From positions 1-64,000 of the forward strand of contig VGZH01000023.1 in the NCBI GenBank assembly GCA_016872645.1: DNA of 64,000 bases, in the 5' to 3' direction. Positions 61,021-64,000 of the stretch are shown piece after piece. The position numbers and the translations under genes are program-made. Origin of the DNA: Planctomycetota bacterium. Lineage in GTDB: Bacteria; Planctomycetota; Planctomycetia; Planctomycetales; Planctomycetaceae. The stretch's first letter is position 1. Every line of letters starts with the position of its first letter. The notes under the pieces are model-generated. The model did no database searches. It was not told the origin of the DNA and worked only from the letters and a program-made list of their open reading frames with translations.

Positions 61021-63408
61021 CTACTTCTTGAGCGGTTCATACACGAACTCCAACGTTGTTTTTCCTTGAGGTAGTTGCAGCCGCAGCAGCAGCTCGGTTT
61101 GCTTGGGGTCGCCAGACAGCGACCGCTGTTTAGTTTCGGTGGCGGGGATCGTCAGACGCAGGCGACCGTTGCGGAAGACCCGCTCGGATTCGCCTTTGAT
61201 GTCGCCAACGAGTGCTCGGAACCAAACGGTCTGCTGAGTTGGCGAGTCGAATTGCAGGACTCGCTTGAGTTGTCGTTGGTCATCTTGGCCGCTAGCGACC
61301 GACCGATCTTCAATCTCGATCGTGCCGCTGCGGTACTGGAACGTCGGTATAGATGAGTTGTCGAGAAAATAGCCGTTAAATTGATAGCCGACATTCTTCG
61401 GGTAGAGCGGATTGGGATTCGCGGGAGCCTCTTTGGTCATCACTGGCAGCAGCGGCCACGGGGCATTTTCATCCTCCAGCGCGACGAAAGAAACATCTTG
61501 AGCCAACGTGGTCGGCTCGCTGGCCGGGTTGAAATCGCCGGAACCCTGACCGCTCCAATTCACGCTGATGAAGTCACCCTGCCAGATGGCGGATAGCGTG
61601 CCGGTCTCGGCGTTGAAGGCGTAGCTGAGCTTCTCCGGCAGGCCGACCGCGATGCCGCGATAGCCTGCGACTCGACTGCGACCGCGATGAATGTTGGCTT
61701 GATCCCCAACTTCCAGTTTCGTGCTAACGGCTCGAATGCCGGACGGATCGGCGGCAGATGTGCCGAGCGAGAGGTAGTACCAGATCGCTTCGATTTGCTG
61801 ATCGGTGTCGCCATCGAGAATCGTCCTGAAGACAGCACGGCCATCAGGCCACGCCGTCGGCATGACGGTTCGAGGACGAAACGCTCCCGGATTTCGCAAA
61901 TAATTGTTGAACCAGATGGGCTGAAGTCGTTCGTAGCTCGTCAGCAGGTCGATGCCCTGATTCGTATGCGCCGCCTTGCCATTGAAGTTGTGACAAGCGA
62001 CGCAATTCACGCCCTTGTCGCCAAGCAGCTCGCGCCCCGCCGCTCGCAGGAGTTTTTCACGATCGCGCTCTCGTTCGTTGCGATTTTCGGGATTCGGGAT
62101 CTTCATCTCCTTTCCTTCCAAAACATCGACCCGAGCGAAGAGCGTGGGGAGATGTTGCAGGTTGGCCGTGCCATGCTGAGGCATCCTCGTCATCATGTAA
62201 TGTCGAACGCTTTCGCCATCGAAGAGCACCTTCTTCATCCAAGCGGGTTGCAGCTTGGCTCCGACCAACGTGAGCGGGGGCGGGATGCGACCGTCGTCGC
62301 CGAGCTTTAACTCGCTGCCCGCGAAGAAGGGGTTATGAGCGTCATGCACCCCGCCGAATTCGTCTCGAACATGACACGCGACGCAGCGATAGGCCGTCAT
62401 CGTCTTTGCAACGGCGAGCTTGTCCGAGTCTTTGTCGTTTTCCGCCCGCGGCGTTTCTTGAAGCGTGGCAACGATCGCTTGAGCCTGATTGTCGTCGAGA
62501 TCAAAACGCGGACTGCGATCACTCGTCTTCGACAAGCATCCGCGATTGATCTCTGCAGCCTTCAACGAGCTAGCCAACGGAGCCGCTTTCATCTCGAGCA
62601 GCGCGTGACAAGCCGCACAGTTGAGCGACTGAAAATGCTGCTTGCCTCGCTCGACCATCGCGGCATCTGGAATGAGAGCCTTCGCCGGCTGAGCTTGCTC
62701 GCCGACGAGATAACCAGCGATCGCGAGCGACTCAGTGGGAGTCAGTTTCATGTCGGGCATGCGTCCAGAACTGCGGACTTTTAGCGGCTGAAACAGGAAC
62801 TCGCTGAGTGAATTCATGCTGTACTTTGCCGCGACATGCCCAAGTGGTACAGCGATGGGTTTGACTTTGTTCCTTGCGGCGAGCACCGGATCTTCCTCGT
62901 CGTCCTCTTCGTCGTTGCGTTTGGGTTTCGACGGCACGTCGAGTGCTTCCTTCGGGCCGTGACATGCGACACAGCCGATTGAATGAAATAACTCCTTGCC
63001 GAGTTGACGATCGATTGGCTCCGCTGTCTCTGGTTGAAATGCACTCTTCGACTGCGCGATCAAAAAGTGAGTGAGCGATTCCGCGACCGACCGTCGTTCG
63101 ACCTCCGGTCGCGCTGCCAACAGATCTGGCATCGTCGTTCCCGGATGAGCCGCAGTTGGAGACGTGATGAAACGTTGCAAGTAATCCGGCGAGATCCGCG
63201 ACCCGACATCCGCCAAATCGGGAGCTGCTTTCTCAGGAACGGGCCCGCGTTCCAGGCCGGCATGACACGCAGCGCATCGCAACTCCGAGATCAACACGCT
63301 TCCGGCTTGTGCCTTCGTCAGCGGATGATGCCCCGGCAGAGCCGGATCGCCTGCAGCAGCCATTGAGTTGGCAGTCACAATCCCGATCAAAAGACAGATT
63401 TTCTTCAT
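61021..63408 (-). CDS. Exported multi-haem c-type cytochrome
   Basis: About 795 residues. A signal peptide starts MKKICLLIGIVTANSMAAAG. Five c-type haem sites were counted by eye: CAACH near residue 45, CVACH near 145, CAACH near 263, CVACH near 345 and CVACH near 472. The C-terminal 250 residues are a beta-rich region without haem motifs. Start codon choice: ATG at 63408; a GTG at 63432 is possible. It probably carries electrons between the propeller protein encoded next (59490-60962) and the membrane or oxidises a substrate with it. It ends 58 bases from the start of that gene. The upstream ThuA-like gene is on the same strand. Confidence 0.87.
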   Translation of the reverse strand: MKKICLLIGIVTANSMAAAGDPALPGHHPLTKAQAGSVLISELRCAACHAGLERGPVPEKAAPDLADVGSRISPDYLQRFITSPTAAHPGTTMPDLLAARPEVERRSVAESLTHFLIAQSKSAFQPETAEPIDRQLGKELFHSIGCVACHGPKEALDVPSKPKRNDEEDDEEDPVLAARNKVKPIAVPLGHVAAKYSMNSLSEFLFQPLKVRSSGRMPDMKLTPTESLAIAGYLVGEQAQPAKALIPDAAMVERGKQHFQSLNCAACHALLEMKAAPLASSLKAAEINRGCLSKTSDRSPRFDLDDNQAQAIVATLQETPRAENDKDSDKLAVAKTMTAYRCVACHVRDEFGGVHDAHNPFFAGSELKLGDDGRIPPPLTLVGAKLQPAWMKKVLFDGESVRHYMMTRMPQHGTANLQHLPTLFARVDVLEGKEMKIPNPENRNERERDREKLLRAAGRELLGDKGVNCVACHNFNGKAAHTNQGIDLLTSYERLQPIWFNNYLRNPGAFRPRTVMPTAWPDGRAVFRTILDGDTDQQIEAIWYYLSLGTSAADPSGIRAVSTKLEVGDQANIHRGRSRVAGYRGIAVGLPEKLSYAFNAETGTLSAIWQGDFISVNWSGQGSGDFNPASEPTTLAQDVSFVALEDENAPWPLLPVMTKEAPANPNPLYPKNVGYQFNGYFLDNSSIPTFQYRSGTIEIEDRSVASGQDDQRQLKRVLQFDSPTQQTVWFRALVGDIKGESERVFRNGRLRLTIPATETKQRSLSGDPKQTELLLRLQLPQGKTTLEFVYEPLKK

Positions 63409-63462
63409 CGTCGTTTCAATTGTGAATGACACTTCGTCTTTTGTTTTCGTAAAAAATATGGT

Positions 63463-64000
63463 TTAGCGGTAGAAGGATACCGGGCGCGGTTTGAGGCCAA
63501 GTTGGTCGTAGTTGAATCCGCTTTCGAGGGGCTGGTAGCTGCCAACGATCTCCACGCTGCTGGTGGCAGAGATGGAGGACTCCATCCCGATTCCCCAATA
63601 GACGGCGTTGATCACGAGGCGGCGCAGGCCAGGATTCTTCAAGTCGGTGCCACTGCCCATTGTGGAGTGGAAAACCCGCGCAGTTTTGCCACTGCTGGTC
63701 TGCCACGGCTTCACCCAGGCGACCGGGAGCGGCTCGAGCTTTTCATTCGGCGGGTCATCGGGCTTGCGGCCCATCAGCGGCTGACCCCAGACGAGCGGGG
63801 TGCAACCTGGCGGCAAGCTCGTGCCCTCTTTGTAGGTGCGATAGACGTCGGAGTCACCCCAAATATCCGTGACTCCCGTAAGGATCGGGTGCTGCGTTTG
63901 ATCTTTGTCGAAAAAGCCGCGCGTCGAGTCGGCGTGCCAGCGTCCGTGGTGATTGAGGAAGGTGCCGCCGAGGATGTCTTCGCCCCAGCGCACTTGTTTG
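63463..64000 (-). CDS. ThuA-like protein (5' end beyond the window)
   Basis: A partial gene: the frame stays open to the right edge, so the N-terminus is missing. The visible C-terminal 178 residues match the ThuA/trehalose-utilisation type amidotransferase-like fold: GGTFLNHHGRWH near the edge, PILTGVTDIWGDSDVYRTY, PLVWGQPLMGRKPDDPPNE, and VFHSTMGSGTDLKNPGLRRL (split: VFHSTMGSGTDL) followed by INAVYWGIG. In planctomycetes ThuA genes commonly travel with propeller and cytochrome genes, as here. The molecular role is unresolved. Confidence 0.8.
   Translation of the reverse strand, partial: KQVRWGEDILGGTFLNHHGRWHADSTRGFFDKDQTQHPILTGVTDIWGDSDVYRTYKEGTSLPPGCTPLVWGQPLMGRKPDDPPNEKLEPLPVAWVKPWQTSSGKTARVFHSTMGSGTDLKNPGLRRLVINAVYWGIGMESSISATSSVEIVGSYQPLESGFNYDQLGLKPRPVSFYR

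Overview
The window looks like a chromosomal segment of a planctomycete. The signs are four Tat-exported DUF1501 proteins, a DUF1559 pseudopilin-like protein with the H-X9-DG tail motif, a TIGR03009-type protein, two tandem TatA genes, a multi-CxxCH cytochrome next to a propeller protein and a ThuA-like protein, and many short operons on both strands. No phage, transposase, CRISPR array or rRNA was seen. There is one tRNA, tRNA-Leu(CAA). No gene-free stretch exceeds 300 bases. The larger gaps (1-221, 21119-21358, 26197-26452, 32135-32398) show nothing recognisable beyond presumptive promoters.

Layout: 222-8811 is a plus-strand surface-polysaccharide cluster: small membrane protein, NoeA-like methyltransferase, membrane sulfatase-like enzyme, two FkbM methyltransferases, heptosyltransferase, WaaP-type kinase, and a nucleotidyltransferase/P-loop kinase fusion. 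It ends at a 111-bp relic copy of the heptosyltransferase 3' end. 9007-14456 (minus) holds an oxidoreductase-SelD fusion, a secreted alpha/beta hydrolase and a secreted metallo-beta-lactamase-fold protein. 14650-18178 (plus) holds pilT, a 3-hydroxyacyl-CoA dehydrogenase and a Tat-exported Gfo/Idh/MocA oxidoreductase. 18271-21118 (minus) holds two tandem DUF1501 genes. 21359-23533 (plus) holds a TIM-barrel sugar isomerase-like protein, a response-regulator receiver and an FHA protein. 23535-26866 (minus) holds trpS, pyrD, a small exported protein, HU and a cysteine-cluster protein. 26882-30805 (plus) is a molybdenum cofactor operon (mobA, moeA, moeA-periplasmic-binding fusion), followed by the tRNA.

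31058-41879 is mostly minus: DUF1559, a divergent DUF1501 pair, an HtrA-like/LamG-like/SirB1 fusion, an amidohydrolase, a pair of unknown helical proteins and a DinG-type helicase. 41876-46271 (minus) has an FHA-GAF-PP2C phosphatase, a Ser/Thr kinase and proC. An RraA-like gene then diverges from a DEAD-box helicase that starts with TTG. After that come a beta-CASP nuclease, a TIGR03009-PASTA protein, a Flp pilin, a PhyH dioxygenase, ribosomal protein L25 with a clear terminator, a CinA-like/nucleotidylyltransferase fusion, prolyl oligopeptidase, two tatA genes, an esterase-like hydrolase and a small HTH protein. The window closes with a ThuA-cytochrome-propeller operon cut by its right edge.

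A second layer is a set of short palindromic or GACGAA-rich repeats. They sit between genes, at gene 3' ends, and in three places in frame inside genes. Several families occur at two places in the window. The exported DUF1501, Gfo/Idh and amidohydrolase proteins carry twin-arginine signals and would depend on a Tat system such as the one including the two local TatA proteins. The Ser/Thr kinase and the FHA-linked phosphatase form a likely phospho-signalling pair.
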